Assembly (NCBI GenBank): GCA_036971615.1
Contig: JAYKKR010000005.1
Coordinates: 496,001 to 560,000 of the forward strand
Direction of reading: 5' to 3'
Origin: Amyloporia xantha
Taxonomy: Eukaryota; Basidiomycota; Agaricomycetes; Polyporales; Adustoporiaceae
Length of the DNA: 64,000 bases
The notes under the pieces are model-generated. The model ran no database searches and had not been told where the DNA came from. It saw only the letters and a program-made list of their open reading frames with translations. Positions 20,234 through 33,300 of the stretch are shown here, one piece after another. Position numbers and translations under genes: made by a program. The stretch's first letter is position 1, and every line of letters begins with the position of its first letter.

Positions 20234-23202
20234 CTATGACCGGTGCGCAGGGCGCGAAGAGGGCGGTGACAAGGCTTGCGCTGCCGGTGGCGGCGGCGGT
20301 GGTGGCGGCGGCGTATTCGCCGCCGTCCGCGCCATGGGCGCCTGCACGCGCTGCTGCCTCTGCGCCGCCGCATACATCCCCGCCAAATCCGTATCGCTGA
20401 AGCTCCTCTCCGCCTGCGACAGCCCGCGCTCCGCGCCGCGCATCGCCGCCGCGTCCTCGTAGCTCGGCAGCCCGCGCAGGCTCGACAGCGGCGTGATGCC
20501 CCCGCCGAGGAACCCGCGGCTCGCCATCTCGTAGTCCGGCACCTCCGTGAACGCGTAGTGCAGCTGCTGCGGGCTCGTCATCGGCTGCGGCGCCTGCAGC
20601 GACGCGAGGTTGAGCGTCGACGCGCTCGCGGAGGGCGCGAGCGACGGCGTGTGCGACCCCGCGTGCGACCCCGTCAGCGAGTGCAGGTGCCCGTGGCTCG
20701 CCGAGTGCCCGTGCCCGTGCCCGTGCCCCTGCCCGTGCGCGTGGAGGTTCGTGTGGCTCGGATTGCGCGACGAGAGCGAGAACGTGCTCCCGAGGCTCGT
20801 GAACGGCTTCATCGCGATGTTGAACAGCGAGTGCATGTTCCGGCTCGCCGTGCTGTGGCTGTGCACGAACGTCTCGCCGTTCCCGTTCCCGTTCCCATTC
20901 CCATGAGGTGCTGGCCCCCCGCCGCCAGGGCTCCCCGCCGTCGGCGACGCGCGCTCAGGACTCGCCGCACGGCTGTTCGCACGGCTATTCGCGCGGCTGG
21001 GGCGGCGGCTGGGGAAGCGCGAGCCGTGTCTGCTCGCGCCCGTGGACTCGGGCGGCGTCCGCGTGGGCGGCGTCACGCGCGGCGGGGGCGCCTGCACGGG
21101 CATCTCGGGCGCCTCCCTGCTGAGGCTGAGGAGGAGCTCCGTGTTGACCCACTCGAGGGGCGCCGCGCCGGGGGTGGGCTCGTGCGGGAGGTGGTGGCGG
21201 GAGTGGTTGCCGGCGGGGACGGCGTTGTTCACCTGCCACGTCTCGAACGCGGCGGGGCTCTGCACGCCGGAGGAGCCCTCGGAGTGCGAGTGCGGCGGCG
21301 GGGGGAGCGTGGGGCTGACGCCCTGCATCACCCACGGGTTCACGACGCGCATGACGGCCGAGTCGGGGAGGTACGCGTTCGCGACGCGGTCGCGCACGTG
21401 CGAGGGGTAGGAGGGCAGGTCCGTGTCCTCCTCGCCGGTGTCCTCGCCGTGCGTGCCGATCGCCTGGCCGCCGTCGATGTCCTGCGGCCCGAGCAGGATC
21501 CGCCGCGTGTGCAGCGTCGCGGCGCGCGCCTCGTCGTAGAGCCGGTTGTCGAGGACGTGCAGGGGAAGGGAGCAGCGCAGCTCGGACGTGTGCCCGTCCG
21601 AGTTGCCGATGAGGATGGACCACCGGATGCGATGTGTTACTTGGATGGGCTGGAGGTAACGGTCAGCATGAGTATGATCTGGGTCGAGCAGCTGGTCGAC
21701 TTACCTCCAGCGAATGACTTGGTGTTGCGTGCATCGGCACGGTGATGTTCAGGGTCGTCACCACGTCCACTGACGGCTCCATCATTTCTGCCTCTGTGGG
21801 ATCAGTCGGCAATGGTGGCGGTGACGGGTTCACCGGCAGGCTCTCGTTGCTGCTCGTCGACGGTCTCTCCAGGGCGTTCACGGTGGCATGACTCGCGAGA
21901 ACTGCGGGACGCGCGGAGCCGACGCCCGACGACTGCGACGAGTTGGTCGTAGTCGTGGTGAGCGGCGTGAGCTCCGCGCCATGATGTAACGGCGAGGGCG
22001 GATGCGAGGCGACCGCGGGGAAGTAGCCCGAGGCGCCGTTCACAGGGTTCTGATGCGCGTGACCGTTCTGCGCCGCGGGGCTCGCGGGCGTGGACGCGTT
22101 CAGCCGTGGCGTGACGGTCGTCGACGGCGTGTGCGCGTGGTGGTGCAGCAGCGGGATGCGGTAGCGGTGGTGCTGCTCGTCGACGCACACCGCCGCACCC
22201 GCGACGATGTCGTGGCGCGTGCTGGAGATGACGCGGGTGCTCTCCTGCGTGCCCTGGCGCGCGTAGAGCTTGATCGTCTCGTTGATCGTCGTGGTGACGT
22301 TGAGGACGCGCGCGCCCTTGACGAGCGGGGAGAACTTGACGACGGCGGTGACCTTCTCGCCGGCGGGCCAGGCCTTGTGGGGGATCATGATGCTGTACAT
22401 GAGCTTCTCCGGCCAGGTGTTCTCGATCTCGAGGGTCTGCTGGTACTCGAGGGCCTCGGCGCCGAAGCCGCGGAGGATGGTGATCGGGCAGGTGGTGGTG
22501 AGGTCGCGGTGGGTGATGCCGAAGCCGGGGCGGACGGCGGTGGCGCGCAGCTTGTACTGGACGGACGCGCCGCCAAGGGCGCTGGTGGCGATGGAGGAGG
22601 GGAGGGAGCCGCCGATCTGGAGCTGGAAGGGGAAGAGGTGGCGGCCGGCCTTGAGGGTGTGCGCGTGCGAGCGGTTGCCCTCGAGGAAGGACCACTCGTG
22701 GTTGCAGACGAGGTAGGTGAGCTGGGAGGAGCTGAGGGAGAGGCTGCAGGAGAGGGGCGGGAGGCGGAGGCGGTCAGTGTGAGGGGGCGGGGCAGGATAT
22801 GAACGTGGGGACGTACGGCTCGGAGGCAGAGACGGGGAGGCGGGCCTTGCCCCTGAACTGGAGGACAATCTCCTTGATGGAGGTGGCCTCTGTGAGGTGG
22901 AGGACGACGTTTCCGCTCAGGAGAGCGGGATCGACGTCGACGCCGGTGCCGCGGAGACAGAGGGTGTCTGAGGCGACGACGATGTCGAGGGAGGGCGCGG
23001 ACTTGTCTTGTTTCTCCCTGTGCATGTCGTGTTCGTGGGGGACGTGAGGGGTGTGTGCGCCCTGGAGCTGCTGGGGGTGGTGGGCGGAAGGGGAGAAGGA
23101 CTGGAGGGCGGAGGTGAGTGCGGTGACGAGAGAGTCTTCTTCTGGGTGGTGTTGCTGCATGTCTTGTCGTGGGGACGGGGGTCTGGTAAGTACGAAGGAC
23201 AT
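20234..23202 (-). CDS. Arrestin-related trafficking adaptor (ART/PalF type)
   Basis: Fungal arrestin-like proteins recruit Rsp5-type ubiquitin ligases to membrane cargo, or in the PalF branch relay ambient pH. Three exons (22817-23202, 21705-22743, 20234-21649) code for 946 residues. Exon 1 starts the N-terminal arrestin fold: LDIVVASDTLCLRGTGVDVD, then EIVLQFRGKARL. Exon 2 continues with LTYLVCNHEWSFLEG, HLFPFQLQIGGSLPSSI and TINETIKLYARQGTQ. Exon 3 holds the C-terminal half: HRIRWSILIGNSDGHTSELR and LPLHVLDNRLYDEAR. The remaining 350 residues are low-complexity, with runs of Gly-His and Gly-Asn. Two LPSY motifs (one in LPSYEDAAAM) resemble PPxY ligase-binding sites but lack the first proline. 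Third positions are almost all G or C, which makes long false ORFs on the opposite strand. A CT-rich leader (23220-23260, minus strand) precedes the ATG. Confidence 0.9.
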
Positions 23203-24200
23203 GATGATTGATTGGGAGGGGTGTGCAACAATGGAGAAGGAGAAGGAGGAAGACAGATGCGAATGGAAGAGGACTGGCGCGCGGAGAAGGGGTTCGAAGA
23301 GGAAATCAAGAAGAGATGGGGATCGTAATAGGGTTCGCTGGATTCGCCCGAGGAAGCAGGGGAAGGGGGGAAGGGGAGGGGAAGGACTGGGCACAACTGG
23401 GCAGAGGCAGCAGAGCGCTTGCCCGAGGAGGAGGATAGCAGCAGTAGAGAGGCGGTGGCGGCTGTTTTGGAGAAATATACGCAATGGAACGTCGAGAACG
23501 GGCTCAACTTATCTCCCGGAAAACCGCCTCTGCAGCAGCCAGCTCTCTTTTGCACGCAGACGGCCCATCCGGTCCATACCTGCAGTCCTGCCCTCGGAGC
23601 GGAATCCACTCCTCCTTCCCGTTCAGGACTTCAGTCTCTGTTTTCCACGTGCACCCGGTCCTGCCGTGCCCCTGCCGATCCCTTCCGCTGCCTGCCAGCG
23701 TCTCCGCGCGTGCACCTCCGCGGACCAGCAGCCGCAAATGGACATGCCCTGGGCTCTGATTCCGCCCCCGACTCGTCGGTACCCGCTCCTCTCTTCCGTC
23801 CCTCTCCTTTTCGCCCGCTGCTACGTCACCCCCTCCCGACCGGTCCAGCCACTCGCATATCGCACAGCCCGTGCACCTTCCGCACACATCTCGCCTGGCT
23901 CACAGCCTCATCGACATCATCCATCTATCCCTCGGACCCGTCGCGTCTTATCTCTCGTGCATCTGCCTCGCCGTTTCGCCGTTTTCGCCGCTCGCTTGTA
24001 TCCGAATTTGCGTAATAGACAAAAAAAAGGTCACCCACGTTCATCTCACCGCACCCTGTTCCTGCTCGATACCGATAATTGCCATGACGAGCACCTCCGG
24101 TCCAGGAGACTCCTGTCAAGCTTGCCTCCAAGCTAGGCACGTTCCGCGAATAGATTCGCAACACGCAAAACCCGTCATATTCTAGTCCTCCCCGACCGCC
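23203..24200. other. 5' region of the arrestin gene
   Basis: On the minus strand the first 60 bp upstream of the ATG are pyrimidine-rich, as in many fungal 5' leaders. Further out the DNA is pyrimidine-rich on the plus strand. Long plus-strand ORFs here (up to 361 codons) are antisense to the first arrestin exon and of biased composition; I do not accept them as genes. Confidence 0.4.
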
Positions 24201-27200
24201 CATAGATAATGCATATGTCTGGCCAGGTCCCAACTAGACCCCAAGCCTACTACGCGCCCAGCCTTACAGCATTCGAACCCGAAGCCAGCGCCACAAAGCC
24301 CACTCAAACGAGCCAGAACGCGCAGATCCTCTTCCCAATACTGACTGTATCGCCATCCTATCCCAGCGGCAAGCGCCAGGCCTGGCCCTTTCACGCGCCA
24401 CTCCCAAACTCCGTCGTTCACTTATCGCGTTAGCGCGAGTTTCGTATATTCCCTCCGCGAGCAAAGACGCCGGGCGCGCTTGGTCCCGGTCTGCACAGAA
24501 CTCGGTGCGAGAGCATTTTGACGTCTGTGATCCCGAGTGGTCAAATTTCCCGGAGCCAATACGGATGAATCATTGATCCGGTCAATACCGAAGGCGAGGA
24601 GACTATAATTCGCGCCATGTCACAATTTTTCGCCGTACGGATCGCAGATGGGGGTGCATTTGACACACTCACGCCTGACGGCGTGTTACAGTTACACCGT
24701 GCAGTAAGGGGGTGCTGGGAGCTGGCCCGTGTGATAGCGGTATCGGTATCGGCACCCTGTTACATGTTACGAGGTGGACGACGATAGTACAGTATATGCG
24801 TACGCAGAGGCCCATGGACCGAGCTGGGCCCTCGGTCCTCAGGGATGCTGACAACGGCTGTCGTGGACGTTTTACAGCGGCGAACAGATTCCGAGATCAG
24901 AGCAAGGTCGCCAGCGGTCCCCATCGATATTCCTAGCCGGGTGCGATCGCGGTTTTGTGTAACGTAGGCGGCTCGTTTGGGCTGCCCGCGATGGTCGATA
25001 TCGGCGTCGCCGCACCACAGCGCTCCAGTCTCCGATCTCAGCTCTCGAGCTCGGTACCTGCGGAAATCTGCCCGCGCGGGCTGCTGCATCTCATCGGGGC
25101 GTGCCTATCTATGACCATGCTGCGGTGACGTGCGCCGCCGCGGTTCGAATTCGAATGCCCACTCCAAGGCCATGCAGCACATTCGCATCGCTGTCGTCTT
25201 CCAGTCAATTTCCGTCCTGAACGATCCATGGTCCCCGGTCCCCGGTCTATGGTCCATGGCTCCATATGTGGAAGCACTCGGTGCGTCTGTAGATCGTCGC
25301 TATCGGATAGACCCCCCGCCCCCCTTTTGCGGCCAGCGAACGTCCTCCACACACCGCGGCCGTGCTTCGGTTCGGCGCAGCCCTCACCATCATTCTCCGG
25401 CTGCACTTTGCGCTGTTCGTTCTGCACCTATTTCTGGGACAACCCTCTTAACGTGCCTATCTGGTCGACGCCCGCCAGCGATCCGGCTCTGTTACGCAAT
25501 CAGCAGGTATTGTTGTCGTGTACTCGCTGACCCCTCCCATCCCTCCCCTCGGCGGTATTCTGGTTCTAGGACATGGCAGCAGAGCTCTGTGAGCGCTCGT
25601 GTGCCGTGTCGGCTGCAGCTGGAAGCCAGATAGGCTCGTCTTCGCGTGCTTCTTCTGCCCATCGCCCATCTTCTATCATATCCTGTGGCTCCTGCACACG
25701 ATGGCGATGTGTGTCGTTCTATACATATCCGCCGGTCTATAGCTGTGCACCGTCCTGGCCGACGACGGGGCGTGTCGTAAACCCCAGTGGGTGCATCACA
25801 TCGCCATTCAGTCCTGCCCGTCTTCCGTCTTCTAGGGCGCAGCGTGCTCGCCCTGCGGAGCGGATTGTACGTGTTTTGCTTCCTCGAAGCGTCTCGGGTG
25901 GTCGAGCAGGTTCAGAGGGCTCTGCCGGGCGCGTAATGACGCAGATCTCATTCAGTCGGAGCGTTCTCGTCTCACCGCACTGGGCACGCGATGACACGGG
26001 CGTTTTCACGTATGTATGTATACCACCGCAGGCCGCGCGCGTGCTATTTCCGTTCCCTCGCGGTGGCAGTAGACCCGTAATGCTCACCGCCGAAACCCCG
26101 CGGGCTCTGTTTCGGACGTCCCTCCCCACTCACTTACCGCATAGGTACGTACGCAGATCGTAATAGAAGACGAGACGGGGACAGCGACTGATTGGGGGAG
26201 ACGCCCCGTCGGCCGGAGTGGAGGCTGTTGGCCGGAATTCTCTGTAGGCCGTCGCACGCTACATAACGCGTGCCGCGGCCGGCGAGGATAACTGCCTCCG
26301 CCGCCCGTCTGGCGTGCGTGCTCTTCTCCCTCTTTACTCTTCCCGCTGCACCGTCTCTCAGGCTCCAGCACGCTCAGCGCTCAGCCCTTACCCCAGGTTC
26401 TGCTCTCACCCCACACCGGCGTGGGTCGCGATAACGATGTAACGATGCCATCCGCTGCAGCTCGATTGCTATGCGCGATGCGCAGACGGCGTCGACGCGC
26501 TTCATTAGCCAAAATTAAACGACCTTCTTCTGGTTATCTGGCGCCGGACGCTCTCGGGCCACTCTTCTAGTCGACTTCGTCTGCTGCCGCCCAAGCGTTC
26601 ACTTCAGTAGCGAGCTCCTGCGACACGGCGGCCACGCGCCCGAACGAACAAACTCTCGCGCGTGCTGTCGCGTGCCGTATGTATGTGGAGTCTTGTCAAT
26701 GAATGAAGGAAGGCATGTCGGCGCTTGATATGGAAGCTATGTTGTATTCTGTTCTTTTTTTTACTTCTGTATGTGTTTCTGCGCAGGACATCGCATATTG
26801 TTGACACGTCGCATGTGTCGTTCGTCTTCCACCGCCTGGAGGACCGCTTGCAAGTAGTTTGATGACGGACGCCGGATCAGAAGTGAGTTCAATCCGCCGA
26901 TGACTATTCGCTTAACTACTGGCAAGGTACCTGGGGTGGGTTTGATCGTCTCCAGGCGCGCACATGTACGGTGCGGGGATAGTGCGGAGGAGAATTGTAG
27001 TTAAGCTCATAGGCCCCAGCTAATTTTAGTTGCTCTCGTGCGCCCTCGTGCGGCGTGCCCATAGACATCTGCTTTGGTGCCTTCTCTTGCTGTATTTTCT
27101 GTAAGTAACGTCAATCTGTATACAGACAGCTTCGTGAATGTCTGATTTCAGCCATCAGTCGATATCAGCAACGGGCGACGTCTTTCTGTGTTCTGACCCC

Positions 27201-30200
27201 CCAAATCTACGCTGCATCTCATGGAAATCCTCGTCTATTTTCCCCACTTTACGCGAGCCATCTGTGCCTGTGTAGCCACGGAGAGTCGGACATCGGCCTT
27301 CAGATATCACGCAAGATGTCTAGTGCTGTCTAGGGTATGTCGCCTACCAGTTCACAACGGCGACGCTTCGGTGGGTTGTGAGGAGATACAACCAATGGTT
27401 CCCTCGTGTGTTTCCTATCAGATGAACCGTCTTCTGTTGATACCGTCCACCATACGTCCGCGTCCGCGTCATAGGTGATGGTACAGCATACTGCTTTAAG
27501 GATCGATCTCGGACGATTGCGAAAGACCCGCGGCGGCCTGTGGATTTGTGCAGCCTACTTCTTGGACTGACAGGTCGCGATGGATGGCCTCGTTCAATGA
27601 TGCAGGATGCTTTATGTCACTGCAGGCCTGGGACAACGAAGCTCTACCAGGTCGGCCGCCGCCGCTAAGCCGTGGGCAGTCCGTCTCTGTCGCAGTGTCA
27701 ACATGGTGGTCTTGACATCGCACGTATCCCTGAATGTTTCTGATGTCAGGGCTGCCCTACCGGTGCGTGCATCATCTTCATGTCTATCATCGCAGTCGCC
27801 ATCGTGGACAAATATCGGTCGGTTCATTGCAATTTACTTCACTGGCAGTTTGCAGTCTTTCGGGATAACCACAAGCACCCTATTTGACGACAACATCCGT
27901 GCCTGATAATCGATGGCATTTGAAATATCAGCTCGTCTTTCCGAATCGGACTTTTGCAGGAAGTTTCACGGATACACTGCGATGTCGGAAGCAATTGCCA
28001 ATTATCGACTCCACCATTGATCCAAAATTTTCCTTCCCACGATGGAGCGCCGCATTGATGGTGGATGGCTTGGGAAAACAAGTCAGGAATACAGTACTGG
28101 ACATTGATAACGGACTGCGTACATGTCTGATTATGCATGCCTATTCTTCGCCCGTCGTGTAAGTACCATCATAGCCTCATCTTGGCGGTTAGGCTTACTG
28201 TCTGCGGTCTCTATAGATCCAGAGGTGGTCCAGGTTAATTGATACCATTGCATTCCAAGAGAATACTGCTGCGGACCCTATATCTGGCGCAAGTAGCTTT
28301 GTTGAGCTGGTTGCATCCCACCGGTATCTGTGGCTGCGCTTAATCGCCTGTGACGTAGAGCGTCCTAGGCCCACTTGCGCGATAGACAAGATTAGCTCCT
28401 CTAGATCTTCGATGACATGATATCTATTTCCGCGCGGCGTTTGGTTCCTATTCATTCTCGGAGGTTTTATCTGAGCGATTATTCTCAAACATGAATACAG
28501 CCGGGCACTGGTATCGTATGTATCCGATCTACTACATTTTACTGTTTCTTCAGGACATCAAGGTGGTATGCCGTTTTCGGTGCAAGCACCTTTGTTCTTT
28601 CTGTGTTCTAGTGGGCTGTACCCGCACTTCCACCTCTTTGCCGACCTTCTTGGTGTAGATGTGTTATCGATGCGAACCTGCTGTGCTTGCTCCTTACCGT
28701 CGACACATCTGGCGGTATGTGGCGACCCTCTCTAGTTGAGCAAGCAGCGCCAAGCTGTACAATTTCAGGGGCGTACGTCTTCAGACTAGGTTATCTCGAC
28801 CGACCATTTGCCAAGATTGGCCCTATAGTGGCCCAGGTCAACGTGTGCGCTGTCTTCGTCATCGAACGTGCGATGGCCCTACGTGGCATACCCACCTCGG
28901 ACAAGCAAAACTGCCGGACGTCAACTTGTATCTCCGTCGATCTTCTTTCGTCTACTCATGATCGGGGGCAATGTCATCGCTATCGGAATGTTCAGACTCA
29001 CCGCCAGGGAAACTTTGATACACAGATACAAGATAGTTATCATTCCGTTCTTTGTCATTGGATGAGGCGGAAAGGTAGGCGGTTTGGGAAACACAGTACA
29101 TTTTGCAACAGGTAGTGGTCCATATCACCAGTAAAGGTCTTTAACACCGTTTTGTCTTGTGTATCCAACATGTGATTGATGTCTTTCTAATCTCACCCTC
29201 TTCTCGTGTTGAAAGCAACGGCTAGGATATCAGGATACACAGTCGGTGAATTTCAAACGATCTGGATTTAACCCTGCGAACATGGTCTTCACAAAGCAAC
29301 TGGGAAAACTTATACGAAATGTGAGTGCATCTCTTCGCTGGCATAGATCGGTCAAGACCATGGATGGGCGGCCCAGATTAGCTCTAGGCTGATTCGCCGC
29401 AGATCTGGATGCAAATGCCCAAATCGCGTGCCGTACAGGTCTAAAACGACCTCCGGTTGCCAAAAGAAGACGCGACAAACCGACCTCGTCTATCTCGTCT
29501 GCGGATGCGCCCGATATACATAACAACAGATGACAAATAGTATCCGACTCACACGTTGTTACTAAGTTGGAGCCCTATTGCCAATGCTTAGGCAAGTCGG
29601 TCCGAGACAACGCGATATTCGCTCAAATCTTCTTGGTGTTTTAGAGTTGCGAGGTATCTCCTGTGGTACGTGTTCGCTTCAACGGGCTCTTCAGGCTCGG
29701 CTCTTTTCTCCATCACCCTCGTTTCTAACGGATAGAACGCTGACGGAGAATCGGACCTTCCTCAAACGACGCTCACCTTTTTCGTCGATCATCGCTGTAG
29801 GTTTGAAGTGTCTTAAACATTCATGATAAGTCTGGCCCCATCGCCGCCCAATTGTCCCATGTTGCATGTTGTGCAGCTGGAAACTAGCGTCGTCTTGGCT
29901 GGATTCTTGCGGTCTCTACCAACGTCCTCTCTTCGAGCACTTTTCACGGCAAGGCCTCGGTTAATGCCGAAGAATTAGCTTAGATACAGGTGAGTACGTA
30001 CATACTACGTTACTCTTCTGCTCAGCACACTCGCCGGATGCCCTCACATTCAAGCGGTAATTCCGCTGACTGCAACGAAAACATGCATTGATGCCGGAAA
30101 AGATCTTCCTCATCGTGTTTGTCCCCTCGAAACAAAAACAACCGTATAGCAAGCGATCAGCTTCGAGTAGCATTCGGGTAGAGCAACATATGCCATGTAT

Positions 30201-30323
30201 TCATTCGAAAGCAAGAGCATATACAGCGAGCGTCCCCTCCTCTCCATAATCTTCAGCCTGAGTTCACTTCAGTGTACACAACCAAGAAGAAACAGACCCC
30301 TACGAGCTCGATCTATATTCATC
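24201..30323. other. Long stretch without a recognisable gene
   Basis: About 6.1 kb contains only short ORFs (mostly under 130 codons) with no similarity I can name. The part from 24.4 to 26.7 kb is GC-rich; from about 27 kb it returns to average. On the plus strand at 28.1-29.2 kb several short open segments have hydrophobic residues and plausible splice sites, but I could not chain them into a known membrane protein. No inverted repeats, tandem arrays or tRNA folds were recognised. It could be regulatory DNA, a non-coding transcript, or a decayed gene. Confidence 0.4.
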
Positions 30324-33300
30324 CTACGCCTTGTAAAGCGTGTCTAAGAATGCTGTCGCTACGTGTCCTACTAACGTCGGGCCTACGGGACTGCCGGAAC
30401 TTATCCCTGCGTCGCACTCAGTCGTTGAACGCGGAGACGAGTGTATGAAAAGGACAGCTTACCGTAAAGTCTGAGCATGGTGCCCTTCCCCTCGGGCGAG
30501 AACAGCGCGTCCCGCACCGAATCCTTTAGGTCCGCGATGAACTGGTCCACAGCAGGCACCGTCAGCCGCTGCAAAGCAGCACGCATCCAAATGCATACAA
30601 TCAGTATCAATCAGCACACAACGCACTCCGTACCAACAACCCTCGAGATGCACTCACCGTCACAGCGATATGGACTGCCGCAGGCTCGCTCAGCGCATTC
30701 AGGTGCCAGCCACGCTTGTTCATTTTATCCCCGACCTCAAGCACGTCGACCGTGCGCGCACCCCGCGCGGCGGGCTCGGCCGCTGCGAACGCGACGACGG
30801 ACGCAGGCGGGTCACCCAGGATGCGCAGCTCCGGAATCTCGGCCCGGATCCGGCGCGCGATCGTGCGTGCAGCAGTGACGATGCTGCGGCAGGACTCGAG
30901 GTAGCCACTGTGCGCGGGTGCACGACGGGCGCATGGGGAAGGGTCGAGCCGTTCAGCGTCTGTTCGAAGTGGAAAAAGAGAGGAAGAGGGACGCACGAAT
31001 GCCCCATGTAGTGCATCGCCGCCCACGTTCCCGCGAGCAGAGCACCCGGTCTGCGTGTACAGCGCATCAATGTTCAGCATTCAGCATCCTACCTGACAGA
31101 GCGAGGCAGAGCAAGACACGCACCGCGAACCCGCGATACTCGGGCTGGCGTACACCCCGCCGATCCAATCCGGATTGACATAGTACTGATACTTCCGAAG
31201 CTCCGCATCGCGATACATGATGACCGAGTTGCCCTTGGGCGCGAATCCGTACTGTGTCGAGAACTGCATCAACCACGACCGAGGCTCTCGCACGGCCAGC
31301 ACGCACCTTATGCGTATCGCAGCTGATGCTCGTCACGCCCGGCACGCGGAAGTCAAACGGCTGAACGGGCCCGAGCCCCGCCTCGTCGATGAATGGCATG
31401 ATGAAGCTCCCGAGGCAGCAGTCGACGTGCAGCCCGATGTGGTGCCGCTGCGCGAGTGCGCCAAGTGCGGGGATGTCGTCCTGGTTCCCGTCGGGGAAGT
31501 TGATCGCCGAGCCGACGAGCTGTGTTTGCCGTCTAGTCAGTGGGTTATAGAAGGAAAAACGGATGGAAGAGACGGCACACCATTATCGTATTGGCGTTGC
31601 TGTGTCATTGTCAGCAGAAGTCAGAAGGAATAGTGGAAGGGCATGGACGTACATTGCGCGTGCGACGCGCTTGAGGTCGACCTTGCGCGTGACCGGATCG
31701 ACGGGGATTGTGTGCACCTTCACGCCCATGTACGCGCCGCCCTTGTCGAACGCCGCATGCGCCGTCATCGGCACGACCCTGTCCACACATCAGTCCCCCC
31801 ACCCCCACTGCATCCACTCTCCGAACACGGTACTCACATCTCCGGCTCCGTCACGCCCTTCATCGCACGTGCCCAATCGCGGTACGTCTTCACGGCCATG
31901 ACGATGCTCTCTGTCCCACCGCTCGTCGTTGTGCCCGCGCCGGTAGGGTTGTTGTACAGGCGGAGGCACATAGCGACGACTTCTGCCTCCATCTTGCGCA
32001 CGGCGGGGAAGACGGACGGGTGGAGGGGATTCGAAAGCGCGTGCCGCGAGATGGCGGCGAGGATGACGCGCGTAAGCTCAGGGCCACCGTCTGTGGATGT
32101 GAGCGGATTAGCAGTGAGGATGAGAGGAGAGGAAAGGGATGAGAGGAGCGAGGAGCCGAGGGAGATAGAAAGTAGCGGGAGTAAGAGCAGTTCTAAGCAT
32201 ACAGCGCGAATGCAGGGCCGATAGCCACACGCATAGCTCCATATTACGACACCCATTCCATACCCAGAGATCATCTGCGAATACAGAATGCAAATCTCCC
32301 GTCACTGAACTGCCCCACCTCACGTATGTCCCGAGTGCCCGCCTACCCGTTACTCGCTACTCCCAAACCGAGAAAAAGAAAACATAGAAAAAAAACAGAA
32401 CAAAACGCTATACGCACGATACACCGTCCCAGAGACTTTCCCATCCTCCCAATTGGCATGGCTGTTGGCCTCCGCGTCCATGCGGTCCATCTCGGCAGTA
32501 ATCCATTCCGGAGTCTGACCGTCAGCGGGGATGGAAAGGTGGCGGCGGACGTCGGGGCCGGCGGGGACCATGTCGTGCTCAAGGTCGGCGCGGGCTTTGT
32601 CGAGCTCGACGTTGATACGTCGGCGCGCAGCAGGGATGCGCAGCGCGAGGAGAAGAATTTCCTGTGGGGGAGGGAAGGGAGTTAGTAGGGCAGATACATG
32701 CGAGAGTGGATGTATGCGGGGTGGGTGAATGCAGGGTAGATATATGCGGGGTGGGTGTATGCAGGGTAGGTATATGCGGGGTGGGTGTATGCAGGGTAGG
32801 TATATGCGGGGTGGGTGTATGCAGGGTGGGTGTATGCGGGGTGGGTGTATGCGGGGTGGGTGTGCTGTTCCAGTGGACGGCTCACGAGAGGTCATCAACA
32901 CGGGGCTGTTAATAGCAGTCGGGACGCATTTCTGACATGTCAACAGCGCAGCGGACGTATCTCCGGGAGTACTGCCCCAGGAGAACTCCCCGAGTCTGAT
33001 ATGGTATTAACATATCACGCTCGGGGTCAGTTTTTAACAATTATTGACATGTCAAAAGAAAGGCCGTCGGTGACCCTATGTCTCGGCGTGTATTGTCCCG
33101 ACGCTGCGGGCTCACCTAACGTGCACGTCCTCATAACTGCATTTTGCTACGGAGAAAGTCTTTGATCTCGGATTTCACGAGCCAGACGAGGTCCCCGGTA
33201 GGAAATTCGAGTCACCAACACCCTCGGCTGCCACGACCCCTAGTTTTCGACATAATTTATAACGGGTCAATGCCCTCCTTGCCAAAACTCAGAGGTGCTT

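Noticed and set aside
20276..21745. 489-codon plus-strand ORF, extremely Arg-rich
   Set aside because: It is antisense to the GC-rich third exon of the arrestin gene. The arginine-rich composition is what GC-biased third positions produce on the other strand.
23051..24136. 361-codon plus-strand ORF
   Set aside because: It overlaps the first arrestin exon in antisense and then runs through pyrimidine-rich DNA; there is no similarity or start context.
25138..25155. GGTTCGAATTCGAA, similar to a tRNA T-loop
   Set aside because: It is a palindrome without an acceptor stem, D-arm or anticodon arm at the right distances.
28080..29200. Possible multi-span membrane protein (RTA1-like or seven-helix)
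   Set aside because: A few hydrophobic stretches exist in different frames, but no chain of exons reproduces a family motif.
30918..32224. Several plus-strand ORFs of 80-190 codons
   Set aside because: They are shadows of DPL1 exons on the opposite strand.
32682..32912. Pentapeptide-repeat ORFs on both strands
   Set aside because: They are produced by the 15-bp minisatellite, which is open in most frames. Only the frame shared with DPL1 exon 2 deserves a second look.
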